From assembly GCF_000736415.1 (NCBI RefSeq), contig NZ_CP009043.1, forward strand, positions 1,116,001 through 1,180,000: a DNA stretch of 64,000 nucleotides, in the 5' to 3' direction. The stretch is from Campylobacter iguaniorum. GTDB lineage: Bacteria; Campylobacterota; Campylobacteria; Campylobacterales; Campylobacteraceae. Positions 1-9,181 of this stretch are shown here, one piece after another (the stretch's first letter is position 1; each line of letters opens with the position of its first letter). Under the pieces are notes generated by a model. That model saw only the letters and a program-made list of their open reading frames with translations, did no database searches and was not told the origin of the DNA. A program made the translations under genes and the position numbers.

Positions 1-924
1 GGCGACAGCTCAAAAGCCCTTGAGGGCGACATTGTTTTTGCTATAGGAAATCCATTTGGCGTGGGTGGAAGTATATCTCAAGGCATTATTTCAGGACTAA
101 ATAAAGACAACATAGGTCTTAATCAATACGAAGATTTTATCCAAACAGACGCTAGTATAAATCCTGGAAATAGCGGTGGAGCTTTGGTCGATAGTCGCGG
201 TGCGTTGCTTGGAATCAACTCAGCCATACTTAGTAGAAGTGGCGGAAATAATGGAATTGGCTTTGCAATACCATCAAATATGGTAAAAACAATCGCTCAA
301 AAGCTTATCGCCGATGGCAAAATAAGTCGTGGATATATCGGCGTTATGATTTCAAATCTCACAGACGACCAAAAAGAGATTTATAAAAGCAAAAAAGGCG
401 CTCTTATTTCAAATGTAGAAAAAGATAAACCAGCCGATAAAGCAGGACTAAAAAGAGGCGACCTAATAATCAAAATCGATGATCAAAATGTAGAAAATGC
501 AACCGACCTTAAAAATATCATAGGCTCACTTGCCCCAAATAAAGAGATAAAAGTCACTTACGAAAGAGCTGGTCAAAATAGCACAACTGAGCTAAAACTC
601 ATAGATATGGATAATACAAGCGCTGTTAAGAAAAACGACTATAGCTCAGACGGGCTGACATTAAAAAATTTAAGTGATGATGTAAGAGCTAAAAACCAAA
701 TTCCAAAAGATATAAAAGGTATCATCATCGCAGAAGTCGCACCCAACTCAAATGCCGCAAATGCAGGATTTGAAGTAGGAGATGTGATAATCCAAGTCAA
801 TGAAACAACAATAAATAGCATAGATGACTACGTCAAAGAGCTAAAAAATAGTAGAAAACAAGATAGAAAACTTATGATTTGGATTAACCGTTTAGGCGTT
901 CTTATGGGACTTGTTTTAAAATAG
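1..924 (+). CDS. htrA: HtrA/DegP-family periplasmic serine protease, 3' part
   Basis: This is the C-terminal 307 codons of an HtrA protease-chaperone; the frame is open from the first base, so the gene starts upstream of the window. The visible part contains the catalytic-serine motif NPGNSGGAL (Ser codon at 172-174), with the His and Asp of the triad lying outside. Two PDZ domains follow, at roughly 330-610 and 640-900, which makes this the DegP/DegQ type with two PDZ domains. The family degrades and refolds misfolded envelope proteins. The cprRS pair lies immediately downstream, the same neighbourhood as in C. jejuni, which supports htrA rather than a generic Deg protease. Confidence 0.93.
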   Translation, partial: GDSSKALEGDIVFAIGNPFGVGGSISQGIISGLNKDNIGLNQYEDFIQTDASINPGNSGGALVDSRGALLGINSAILSRSGGNNGIGFAIPSNMVKTIAQKLIADGKISRGYIGVMISNLTDDQKEIYKSKKGALISNVEKDKPADKAGLKRGDLIIKIDDQNVENATDLKNIIGSLAPNKEIKVTYERAGQNSTTELKLIDMDNTSAVKKNDYSSDGLTLKNLSDDVRAKNQIPKDIKGIIIAEVAPNSNAANAGFEVGDVIIQVNETTINSIDDYVKELKNSRKQDRKLMIWINRLGVLMGLVLK

Positions 925-968
925 ATTAGTCCAAATTTGAAAAATTTCCAAATATTTATCCTAGTGAG

Positions 969-1002
969 TTATAATCGCTTTTTTAATAAAAGGCGATTAT
1001 AA
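969..1002 (+). promoter_or_regulatory. cprR promoter within a perfect inverted repeat
   Basis: The arms TTATAATCGC (969-978) and GCGATTATAA (993-1002) are perfect 10-bp inverted repeats around a 14-nt spacer. The left arm contains a TATAAT -10 element (970-975). The right arm ends on the A of the cprR start codon, and a weak AAGG sits at its edge. It could be an operator or an RNA hairpin over the ribosome-binding site. The repeat is seen directly; its function is inferred. Confidence 0.55.
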
Positions 1003-1676
1003 TGATAAATATTTTAATGATAGAAGATGATTTAGAGCTTGCTGAGATACTCACTGAATACCTTGAGCAATTTGATATAAAAGTAACAACCTGCGATGAC
1101 CCATATATCGGACTTTCTACGCTAAATACAAGCAAATTTGACCTAACCATACTTGATCTTACTTTACCAGGAATTGACGGGCTTGAAGTTTGCAAAGAGA
1201 TCAGAAAAAGACACAGCATACCTATCATAATCTCAAGCGCAAGACACGATCTAAGCGACAAAGTAAATGCCTTTGAGTTTGGCGCTGATGATTATTTGCC
1301 AAAGCCATATAATCCCCAAGAGCTTCTAGCCCGCATAAAAAGCCACTTAAGAAGACGTAGCATAACCGAAGAAGAGACAAAATCAATCAAAAAAGATCTA
1401 GTTTGTGATGATTTTAAGCATATCATTACCCTAGAGGGCGTCCCATTAAATTTAACAGTCGCAGAGTATGACATACTAAGCTATCTAATCAAAAAAGAAG
1501 GCGGAGCCATAAGCAGAGAAGAGCTGATATACAACTGCGATTCTATCAATGAAGACAGCACAAACAAAAGCATCGACGTCATCATAGGACGCATTAGAGC
1601 CAAGCTTGGCGAAAATCCAAAAGATCCAAAATACATTCACGCTATAAGAGGCGTAGGATACAAGCTAGAGCAATGA
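1002..1676 (+). CDS. cprR: OmpR-family response regulator CprR
   Basis: This 224-residue response regulator has an N-terminal receiver with acidic pocket residues EDD near position 8, phospho-acceptor Asp52 in TILDLTLPG, and Lys101-Pro102. A C-terminal OmpR/PhoB winged helix follows, with the family ending IRGVGYKL. It overlaps the histidine kinase by 4 nt (ATGA), so the two are translationally coupled. Position next to htrA matches C. jejuni CprRS, which is linked to envelope stress, biofilm and htrA control; that role is carried over by homology and synteny. Confidence 0.87.
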   Translation: MINILMIEDDLELAEILTEYLEQFDIKVTTCDDPYIGLSTLNTSKFDLTILDLTLPGIDGLEVCKEIRKRHSIPIIISSARHDLSDKVNAFEFGADDYLPKPYNPQELLARIKSHLRRRSITEEETKSIKKDLVCDDFKHIITLEGVPLNLTVAEYDILSYLIKKEGGAISREELIYNCDSINEDSTNKSIDVIIGRIRAKLGENPKDPKYIHAIRGVGYKLEQ

Positions 1677-2929
1677 AATTTTCATCTATATTTTACACTA
1701 TAACCTTTATTTTTGTCATCGCAACGACTAGTATATTTCTAGCTTTTTTGTGGCTTATGGACTATGACAAACAAAACTATTCAAGAGAGCTAAACACAAA
1801 ATACTCAGTCGTAGCAAGAGCGACCTTGCTTCACTTAAATGAGCTTATAAGCGATGAAGAGTACGAGAATCAGACAAAAGATCTTGATATGTCAAAGCTT
1901 AGCAATAAAGCAAAAATAGATGAAATCCTAAAAAACGCCCTTGTGCTAGAAGAGATTTCAGCAGAGATTGGATCTAGTGCGATTTTGCTCTACAAAAAGC
2001 AAAATTATCTAAAAATTTCGCACAATGACACGACTTTGCTCCTTAAAGACAATGACTATCAGCCATACAGATACGATATAATCAAAGTAATATTTGGGCT
2101 TGTATTTTTCATACTTCTTGTAACTTATGTCTTTATCATCAAAAAGATAAAACCACTAAGAAAGCTAAAAAGACAGATTGATAAATTCGCTACTGGCGAT
2201 CTAAATATACAAAATATCTCCACTGGAAACGATGAGATTTCAGAGGTCGCAGACGCCTTTTACAACGCAGTGACGCAGATCAAAAACCTAAACCACTCAC
2301 GCCAACTTTTCTTGCGAAATATCATGCACGAGCTAAAAACCCCAATCACAAAAGGTAGAATCACTGCCGAGATGATAGAAAAAAACAAAAATCAAGAGAG
2401 ATTAATCGGTGTTTTTGAAAGACTTGAGAGCCTTATCAATGAATTTGCCGCAGTCGAAAGAGCGACTTCAGGCCTACTTATAGAAACAGCCAAACCATGC
2501 AACATAATAGACATAATTGATGAAGCAATAGATCTAGCAATGGTAGAAAAAGAGTACGTAAGCGTGCATATAATTAGCGATATTAGCATAAACGCAGACT
2601 TCAAGCTCATCTCAATCGCATTTAAAAATATGATAGATAATGGCTTAAAATATTCAAACGACAAGCATATCACAATCTCAGTAAATGAAAATAGTATCAA
2701 ATTTATCACTCAAGGTCAAAAACTAGAAAACGACCTTGCATACTACATCGAGCCTTTCACCCAAGGCAGCAACGCCAAAAAAAGCTTTGGTCTTGGGCTA
2801 TACATCGTCGATAATATTCTAAAAAGTCACGGTTTAAATTTGGAATACGAGTATAAAAACGGCTTAAATATATTTAAATTTTGTGGCTTAGGTGGCGAGT
2901 CCACCAAAAAACAAAATAGCTCCAGCTAG
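1673..2929 (+). CDS. cprS: Sensor histidine kinase CprS
   Basis: This 418-residue membrane kinase has TM1 at about 7-29, a periplasmic sensor segment of about 105 residues, and TM2 at about 137-156. A HAMP-like linker follows, then the dimerisation box with phospho-acceptor His219 (MHELKTPITKGR), an N-box (FKNMIDNGLKYS) and a G-box (FGLGLYIV). All catalytic boxes look intact. It is the cognate partner of the overlapping response regulator. The last 42 nt overlap the 3' end of the convergent comEC gene. Confidence 0.88.
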   Translation: MKFSSIFYTITFIFVIATTSIFLAFLWLMDYDKQNYSRELNTKYSVVARATLLHLNELISDEEYENQTKDLDMSKLSNKAKIDEILKNALVLEEISAEIGSSAILLYKKQNYLKISHNDTTLLLKDNDYQPYRYDIIKVIFGLVFFILLVTYVFIIKKIKPLRKLKRQIDKFATGDLNIQNISTGNDEISEVADAFYNAVTQIKNLNHSRQLFLRNIMHELKTPITKGRITAEMIEKNKNQERLIGVFERLESLINEFAAVERATSGLLIETAKPCNIIDIIDEAIDLAMVEKEYVSVHIISDISINADFKLISIAFKNMIDNGLKYSNDKHITISVNENSIKFITQGQKLENDLAYYIEPFTQGSNAKKSFGLGLYIVDNILKSHGLNLEYEYKNGLNIFKFCGLGGESTKKQNSSS

Positions 2930-4147
2930 CCCAACCAAAACTGCCACTAGCTTGAATTTATAGGCTAATGGCAAGGCAAGATTGAAAGCCACAAATAGCC
3001 AAAATGGCGTTGAAATCTGAGTGCTTGTATCGGCGTATTGGATAAATTTAAGCATAAGCTCATCAAAAATCCCGCCGATTCCAAAAATATGCAAAAACAC
3101 GCTCAAAGGATAAAACAACACAAAAACATAACCCAAAGGTATGACGCTAAGCTGAAACAAACCAGCTGGACTAAAGAAGTAAAATACTGGCAAATTCATC
3201 GCACTAAATACAAATATTTCAAGCATTAAGCCGTGCAAAATCATCATTTTAGGGCTTTTGAGATCCTTTTTATCCCCAAAATGATGAATGTATAAAAAGA
3301 TAAAAAATACACCCAAACAAGAAAAATAAAATCCTATTGAAAACACTAAATTTGGCACAAAAATCATAGATAAAATGACGCACAAAAGTAGATTTTCTAT
3401 CTTAAAAACCTTAAGCCCAAAGCTCACTAGCACAAACCCAACCACGCCCATCACATACGAGCGTAAAAAACTAGGCGTAAAATCCAAAATCCACAGATAA
3501 AATCCAAGACAAACAAATATAAAAAGCGAGATTTCAAAGTTGATATTTCTGTACGGAAAAAACCTATCGCTAAGCCTTGCGTAGGCAAATTTGATGATAA
3601 AAAACATCACCCCAAATATAATCCCAAGATGAAATCCGCTGATTGCGATGATGTGAGCTATGCCCCAGCTTGTCACGTCGCCCCTCAAATCCTTGCTAAT
3701 AGGCGTGGCGAGATAAAGCGCTGAGTAAAGCTCCTTTAGCTTTGGGCTTTGGTGCTGAGAGGTGATGAAATTTTGGAGTTTGTCTTTTAGATTTGGCTCT
3801 TTTTGCAAGTTCTCTATTTTGAAATTTGGCATATAAAATACGCCTTTTATATAATCTTTAAATTTAACCTGTTTGGTTATAACGCCGATTTTTAGGTAGT
3901 TTGCTTGGATCTCTTTTTTGCTTGTTGTATAAAACTCAAAATCATCTGCACGAAGCTTTAATACAAAATAACTTTTATCGTTTTTAGTTTTTTGATAGTT
4001 TTGCAAGACTTTTGCGTCCAAAAACGCATAATCCTTGCTAGTAAATTTACTAAATTTATAATACTCAAAAGCCAAATTTAGGCTAAAAATACAAAGACAA
4101 ACCGCCACAAAAATCGCAATTTGCCTTGTATTTTCAAATATTTTCAT
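2888..4147 (-). CDS. comEC: ComEC/Rec2-family DNA-uptake channel protein
   Basis: This 419-residue polytopic membrane protein has an N-terminal TM, an OB-like soluble region of about 150 residues, and a Competence domain with the motif WGIAHIIAISGFHLGIIFG followed by several membrane helices. It lacks the C-terminal metallo-beta-lactamase domain of the long Bacillus ComEC, as is usual for Campylobacter forms of this length. ComEC carries single-stranded DNA across the inner membrane during transformation. The ATG directly abuts the stop of the upstream efflux gene, so it is probably the last gene of the macAB operon, an odd partnership. Confidence 0.84.
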   Translation of the reverse strand: MKIFENTRQIAIFVAVCLCIFSLNLAFEYYKFSKFTSKDYAFLDAKVLQNYQKTKNDKSYFVLKLRADDFEFYTTSKKEIQANYLKIGVITKQVKFKDYIKGVFYMPNFKIENLQKEPNLKDKLQNFITSQHQSPKLKELYSALYLATPISKDLRGDVTSWGIAHIIAISGFHLGIIFGVMFFIIKFAYARLSDRFFPYRNINFEISLFIFVCLGFYLWILDFTPSFLRSYVMGVVGFVLVSFGLKVFKIENLLLCVILSMIFVPNLVFSIGFYFSCLGVFFIFLYIHHFGDKKDLKSPKMMILHGLMLEIFVFSAMNLPVFYFFSPAGLFQLSVIPLGYVFVLFYPLSVFLHIFGIGGIFDELMLKFIQYADTSTQISTPFWLFVAFNLALPLAYKFKLVAVLVGLAGAILFFGGLAT

Positions 4148-5446
4148 CTATTTAGCTATTGATTTATAATAGTTTAGCTCATCGTTTAAAAGTAGATATT
4201 TTTGATTTAAAAGTGAGTTTTGAGCTGAGATTAAAGCGTTTTTAGCTTCAAGCAAATCCTTTAACTCCACCCTACCAAAATCATATTTATTCTCATAAAT
4301 CTCCACGATTTTTTGATTATGCTCTTTTATTTGCTCAAAATTTAGATATCTTTTTTTGTCAATATCATAAAAACCAACGTATTTTATGACTTCATTTGCT
4401 GCATTGCTTAGTGTTTTTTCATAGCCTAAAACATTTTTTCTAAACTCAAGTTCTGAGATATTTATCTGTTTTTTTAGCCTTGAATAATCCAAAAATGGCA
4501 AGTTTATATTTAAGTTTCCACCAAGTATATTAAATCCAAAACTATCACTAAATTTGCTCGCCGAATCGCTCAAACTAGCCCCTAAACTCACGCTTGGATA
4601 GAGATTTTTTTCGCTTATTTTATAATCATAAAAACTAGAATTAAGCTTAGAAATCGCAGCGTTTATATCTGGTCTTTTGCCAAGCTCTTCAAATTTAATC
4701 TCAAGCCCGATATCTGTAGTTTGCACCGCCTCAAGACTAAATTTATCAAGCAAAATCTCGCTTCTTGTTAGATTTTTTAAAATCTCATAGTTGCTCTCTT
4801 GGGCTCTTTTTTGGCTTAAAAGCTGGTTTTGCACGTTTAAGATATTTTGCTTGCTTTGTCGCACACTCAAAATCTCCTCCTTGCCAAGCTCATATTTTAA
4901 TCTCACGAGTTCATCAAGGGATTTTAGATTTTCTAAATTCAGCTCCAAATTTCGCACCACGTCATTTACATAAAGTATATTAAAATACGTATCAACGACT
5001 GAATTTACGATAGTTAGCTTTAGATTTTGCAAGTCTAGCTCACTTGTTTTTGCGTCCCAAAGCCTTGCATCATAATTGTCTAAAATTTTACCAAAAATAT
5101 CAAGCTCATAACTCAAAGAAAAGTTACTAGAAAAGCCATTTTTCCAATCATTTGATGTAGAAATATCTCTTTGGGTTGTCGCCTTTGCTCCAGCTTGGGC
5201 AGTCGGGAAAAGATCATCTTTTGCTACTCCAGCTTTTAAAAGAGCTTGCCTTAGGTTAAGAGCTGCTACATTTACATCTTCATTATTTTTTAGAGCCGTT
5301 TTGACAAGCGAATTTAGAGTGCTTTGGTTAAAATCTATATACCAAACTGGCTCATAAAAGCTAACTTCTTTTACTTCATAATTCAAACTCTTTGCAGCGC
5401 ACCCGGCAAATAAAAATCCAAGTAAAATAACCAATATATTTTTCAA
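4148..5446 (-). CDS. TolC/NodT-type outer-membrane efflux lipoprotein
   Basis: This 432-residue outer-membrane factor starts with a lipoprotein signal peptide (lipobox LFAGC, Cys near residue 16). Two alternating coiled-coil repeats typical of the TolC family follow. It would form the outer duct for the MacA-MacB pump encoded just upstream. The start is TTG, preceded by AAGGGAG at good spacing, 2 nt after the macB stop. A PglB-type glycosylation sequon (DFNQS) lies soon after the lipid-anchored Cys; CmeC-type channels of C. jejuni are known N-glycoproteins, so modification is plausible but inferred. Confidence 0.87.
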   Translation of the reverse strand: MKNILVILLGFLFAGCAAKSLNYEVKEVSFYEPVWYIDFNQSTLNSLVKTALKNNEDVNVAALNLRQALLKAGVAKDDLFPTAQAGAKATTQRDISTSNDWKNGFSSNFSLSYELDIFGKILDNYDARLWDAKTSELDLQNLKLTIVNSVVDTYFNILYVNDVVRNLELNLENLKSLDELVRLKYELGKEEILSVRQSKQNILNVQNQLLSQKRAQESNYEILKNLTRSEILLDKFSLEAVQTTDIGLEIKFEELGKRPDINAAISKLNSSFYDYKISEKNLYPSVSLGASLSDSASKFSDSFGFNILGGNLNINLPFLDYSRLKKQINISELEFRKNVLGYEKTLSNAANEVIKYVGFYDIDKKRYLNFEQIKEHNQKIVEIYENKYDFGRVELKDLLEAKNALISAQNSLLNQKYLLLNDELNYYKSIAK

Positions 5447-5448
5447 AT

Positions 5449-7374
5449 TTACTCCCTTAAAAGTGCATCTATAGGATTTAGTCTTGATGCGTTTCTTGCT
5501 GGTATATAACCAAAAATAATTCCTATCAAACTAGAAACTCCAATAGCAATCACGATTGAAGCCGTGCTAAATATCATAGTAAATCCAGCCCCAGCTAAAT
5601 TCACCAAATATCCTATCGCATACGCCAGCCCTACTCCCACAACGCCGCCAATAGCACAAAGTAAAATCGCCTCTATCAAAAACTGAAGCATTATGTCGTT
5701 TGATTTAGCGCCGATTGCCATTCTGATGCCTATCTCTTTTGTCCGCTCAAATACGCTTACAAGCATGATATTCATTACACCAATTCCACCTACCATAAGC
5801 GATATAAGTGCGATTCCAGATATCAAAAGACTCATTGTATTCATAGTGCTTTGGACTGTTTGCATTATCGTATCAGTGTTTCTAGTGAAAAAATCCTTTG
5901 CTCCACGCCTTACTTGCATGACTTCGATTATGCTTTGCTCGGCCACTTGAGCGTTTACGCCATCTTTTAATTTGACTGCTATGGATCTTATATTTCTATC
6001 GCCAGTTAGCTTATTCATCGTTGTCGTATATGGTGCAAACACAGTCAAACTATCACCGCTAAATGATGTATCTTCTCTATTTGCTACGCCTATTATAGTA
6101 AAAGGCTGACGGTTAAAAAGTATAACCTTGCCAATTGGATCAACGTCCTTGAAAAACTCTTTTTTGACAAATTGATCTATGATAATGTTTGATTTTGAGA
6201 GATAAATATCTTCAGCTACAAAATCTCTACCGCTGCTTATCTTTACATTTGAGATAGAAAGCGAGTTTTGACTACCACCTCTAAGGCTTGCATCTAGGCT
6301 TTTATTAGCATACGTTAGAAGTCCGCTTGTGTTCATTCTAGGAGTAGAATAATCCACAAAATCAAGCTGCTCTAAGAAATTTGAATCATCTATGGTTAGG
6401 CTTTTGACCTTGTTTGAGTTCCTATCGCCAAAGCCCTTTCCAGGATACAAGCTTATGGTGTTTGTGCCCATATTATTTATATCTGCTAGGATTTTTTCTT
6501 GACTACCTTTTGCAAGAGCTACCACGCATATCACTGAAGCTATGCCGATGATAATACCAAGCATAGTAAGAAATGAGCGTAACTTATGAGCTTTTATAGC
6601 ACCAACTGACATTGCAAAACTCTCAAAAAACCGATCTTTTATGCTGTTAAATTTACTCTTTTTAGTATTTTTTGGCTCTTTGTACTCATAAATTTGAGCT
6701 GATTTTTTGGTATCGTTTATGATATTTCCGTCTTTTATCTCAATAACTCTATTTGCCCAAGCCGCTATTTCTTTATCATGAGTGACTACTATGATAGTAT
6801 GGCCGTCTTTATGTAAATCACGCAAAATCTCCATAACCATAACGCCACTAGCACTATCCAAAGCTCCAGTTGGCTCATCGCAAAGCAAAATCTCGCCACC
6901 ATTCATAAGTGCTCTTGCGATGCTAACTCGCTGCTGCTGACCGCCACTTAGATGATTTGGGTAAGCGTCGCATTTTTCTTTTAACCCAAGCTTATCGAGT
7001 AGCTCTTTTGCTATTTCAAGCCTTTTTGCTTTGCTTACGCCAGCATAAACTCCAGGCAAAGCCACGTTGCTTTTGCTATCGTTTGAGCTAAGTAGATTGT
7101 ATCTTTGGAAGATAAATCCAAATTTTTTAAGCCGCAAAGCAGACAATCCGTCTCTATCAAATTTACTTATATCTTGATTTTCTAGCAAATACGTTCCAGA
7201 TGTCGGGGTATCAAGACAGCCAAGAATATTCATAAGCGTGGATTTTCCACTACCTGATTGTCCTATGATAGCTACAAACTCGCCTTTATCAATGGTTAAA
7301 TTTATACCCTTTAAAACCTCACTTTGCACCCCACCGATTGCAAAGCTTTTTTTGATATTTTTAAGCTCTATCAT
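5449..7374 (-). CDS. macB: MacB-type ABC transporter, ATPase fused to permease
   Basis: This 641-residue protein begins with an ABC domain: Walker A GQSGSGKSTL, signature LSGGQQQRVSIARAL and Walker B ILLCDEPTGALD. A linker, a first TM near residue 270, a large periplasmic domain and three C-terminal helices of the FtsX/MacB permease fold follow. The length is typical of MacB. MacB drives mechanotransmission through MacA and an outer-membrane factor, exporting macrolides, lipopeptides or toxins elsewhere. The start overlaps the macA stop by 4 nt. The arrangement matches C. jejuni Cj0606-Cj0608. Confidence 0.92.
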   Translation of the reverse strand: MIELKNIKKSFAIGGVQSEVLKGINLTIDKGEFVAIIGQSGSGKSTLMNILGCLDTPTSGTYLLENQDISKFDRDGLSALRLKKFGFIFQRYNLLSSNDSKSNVALPGVYAGVSKAKRLEIAKELLDKLGLKEKCDAYPNHLSGGQQQRVSIARALMNGGEILLCDEPTGALDSASGVMVMEILRDLHKDGHTIIVVTHDKEIAAWANRVIEIKDGNIINDTKKSAQIYEYKEPKNTKKSKFNSIKDRFFESFAMSVGAIKAHKLRSFLTMLGIIIGIASVICVVALAKGSQEKILADINNMGTNTISLYPGKGFGDRNSNKVKSLTIDDSNFLEQLDFVDYSTPRMNTSGLLTYANKSLDASLRGGSQNSLSISNVKISSGRDFVAEDIYLSKSNIIIDQFVKKEFFKDVDPIGKVILFNRQPFTIIGVANREDTSFSGDSLTVFAPYTTTMNKLTGDRNIRSIAVKLKDGVNAQVAEQSIIEVMQVRRGAKDFFTRNTDTIMQTVQSTMNTMSLLISGIALISLMVGGIGVMNIMLVSVFERTKEIGIRMAIGAKSNDIMLQFLIEAILLCAIGGVVGVGLAYAIGYLVNLAGAGFTMIFSTASIVIAIGVSSLIGIIFGYIPARNASRLNPIDALLRE

Positions 7375-8555
7375 CTCATTCTCATATTTGGTTTTTTATT
7401 TAGTATCGCTTCAAGCTCTTTAGCGTCTAGTTGAGATGTGATGATAGTATCACCCTCTTTAAGCCCTGAGATTATCTGCGTATTTACGCTGTTGCTGATA
7501 CCTGCTTCGACTCTTACTTTTTGGACAGCGTCACCATTTTTGACTAATACATAGCTTCCTTTTTCATCATTTTTTATAGCAAGAGTTGGAAGTATGAGCG
7601 CGTCTTTTATCTCTTTTATGATGATTTTGTTTTGTGTTGTCATACCGATTCTTAGCATATTTTCAGGGTTGTCTACTTGAAATTTAGCGTAATAATAAAC
7701 CGCCGAACTGCTTGAGCTTGAGCTGCTTGATGAGCTACTTGAAGTTGTTTTGTATTTGCCATCACTTAGCGTTGTAAGGCCTGGATCAATTGAGCTTAGA
7801 GTTCCTGTGAATTTTTTATTTATATTTGATAAAATGCTATATTCGACCCTGTCGCCTACTTTTATATTTGGCACGTCGCCTTCGCTGACTTGCATTTTTA
7901 TCTCCATTTTACTAAGGTCGGCTATATTTACGATTGTTGGAGTTGTTTGATTGACATTTATCGTCTGACCGACCTCGACAGGCACGGAGACTACGACACC
8001 ATCAAGTGGAGATCTGATGTCTGTGTAGCCTAAATTTGTCCTAGCTGTGTTTATCTCTATTTTGGTTTGTTTGATTTGAGCTTCTATCTCTTTTAGGCTT
8101 GCATTTTTAGCGCTCAATGTATTTTTGAAATTTTCTATATTTTCTTTTGAAGTTGCGTTTTTAGCGCCCAGTTCAAGCTCTCTTTCATACTGAGTTTTAG
8201 CTATATTTGAAGCGATTTTCGCTGAGTTTAGCTTAGCATTTAGTATTTCAAGTGCTGCCATTTGCTGATCTAGAGTATTTTTTTGTTTTACTGAGTCGAT
8301 TTGGGCTATTCTATCGCCTTTTTTGACCCCATCTCCGACCTTGACAAAAAGTTCTTGTATCTGTCCGCCTACTTGCGCACCGACATCTACTAAATTTAGA
8401 GCAAAAACCTCGCCCACAGCTTCCACGCTTTGAGTCAGATTGCCTTTTTTAACCTGAGTTGTTATGTACTCATTTTTAGGCTTTTGTGACTGATTATAGT
8501 ACCAAAAACCACCGATCAATGCCAAAACTACGACTAAAATTCCTATTTTTTTCAT
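7371..8555 (-). CDS. macA: MacA-type periplasmic adaptor with a poly-serine insert
   Basis: This 394-residue membrane-fusion protein has an N-terminal anchor (about residues 4-20), biotinyl-lipoyl halves flanking a coiled-coil hairpin, and beta-barrel and membrane-proximal domains (MacA/HlyD family). It bridges MacB to the outer-membrane factor. Residues 272-284 are thirteen consecutive serines, in the beta-barrel region, which is not usual for MacA. The Ser codons are mixed (TCA, AGC, AGT, TCG), so this is not a simple nucleotide repeat. It is the first gene of the operon. Confidence 0.9.
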   Translation of the reverse strand: MKKIGILVVVLALIGGFWYYNQSQKPKNEYITTQVKKGNLTQSVEAVGEVFALNLVDVGAQVGGQIQELFVKVGDGVKKGDRIAQIDSVKQKNTLDQQMAALEILNAKLNSAKIASNIAKTQYERELELGAKNATSKENIENFKNTLSAKNASLKEIEAQIKQTKIEINTARTNLGYTDIRSPLDGVVVSVPVEVGQTINVNQTTPTIVNIADLSKMEIKMQVSEGDVPNIKVGDRVEYSILSNINKKFTGTLSSIDPGLTTLSDGKYKTTSSSSSSSSSSSSSAVYYYAKFQVDNPENMLRIGMTTQNKIIIKEIKDALILPTLAIKNDEKGSYVLVKNGDAVQKVRVEAGISNSVNTQIISGLKEGDTIITSQLDAKELEAILNKKPNMRMR

Positions 8556-8588
8556 TCAAACTCTTTCTGAAATTACTATATTTTGGTT

Positions 8589-8594
8589 ATTATA
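8589..8594 (-). promoter_or_regulatory. Probable -10 element of the macAB operon
   Basis: TATAAT on the minus strand lies about 35 nt upstream of the macA ATG in an AT-rich region. No clear -35 is visible, which is normal for Campylobacter sigma-70 promoters. The position is sequence-based; activity is inferred. Confidence 0.5.
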
Positions 8595-8766
8595 TAAATT
8601 TTTTGTGAATGTGATGTTAAGAATGGATTGATTTTTGCTTTATATAATGAAATATTTTACTTAATCAATCAAATTTGTTTAATAAAATTAAATATTTTTT
8701 AAAATAATATTAAATAGATTAAAAAAATATGGTAAAATATGAAAAATTCGAAAAAGGAGTTCAGAT

Positions 8767-9150
8767 ATGACACTAACAGTTAAAAGCCCAATACTTGGTT
8801 TTGAAAACATTAAAAGCGTAGAGCTTACTAGCATAGATGATTTTTTTGTTAAATTAGAAGACAAAGACGGAAACACATCTTTCCCTATGGTAAATCCATA
8901 CGCTTTAAGAAATTATGAATTCGAAATACCTACATATTACCAAAGCCTAATGGATATCAATGAAAACAGCGAGCTAAAAGTCTATACAATGCTAGTAATA
9001 AGCAGCCCAGTAGAAGAATCAAGCGTAAATTTCATGGCTCCAATCGTATGCAATATGAGTAATATGACACTTTCTCAAGTCGTATTAGATCCTATTCAAT
9101 ACCCAAATTACGGTCAAGCCGAAAAAATCGGTAGCTTTACCAAAAAATAA
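8767..9150 (+). CDS. fliW: Flagellar assembly factor FliW
   Basis: This 127-residue protein matches FliW, with its opening containing SPILGFE and a conserved core with the segment [13 protein letters not shown]. In C. jejuni, FliW binds and antagonises the translational repressor CsrA and so controls flagellin synthesis; it also binds flagellin. The ATG has a strong AAGGAG and a TAAAAT -10 candidate at 8733-8738. It corresponds to Cj1075, and a hairpin follows the stop. Confidence 0.9.
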   Translation: MTLTVKSPILGFENIKSVELTSIDDFFVKLEDKDGNTSFPMVNPYALRNYEFEIPTYYQSLMDINENSELKVYTMLVISSPVEESSVNFMAPIVCNMSNMTLSQVVLDPIQYPNYGQAEKIGSFTKK

Positions 9151-9152
9151 TC

Positions 9153-9172
9153 AAGTGGTCCTTTGACCACTT
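9153..9172 (+). terminator. Hairpin after fliW, before the pseudopilin genes
   Basis: The stem AAGTGGTC/GACCACTT (8 bp, loop CTTT) lies between the fliW stop and the next ATG at 9182. There is no U tract, so it may be a weak terminator or an attenuator. It occupies the place where the next gene's ribosome-binding site should be. Confidence 0.5.
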
Positions 9173-9181
9173 ACTTTAACT

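Noticed and set aside
7704-7742. Poly-serine region as a phase-variable simple repeat
   Set aside because: Codons vary along the run, so there is no nucleotide repeat unit prone to slippage.
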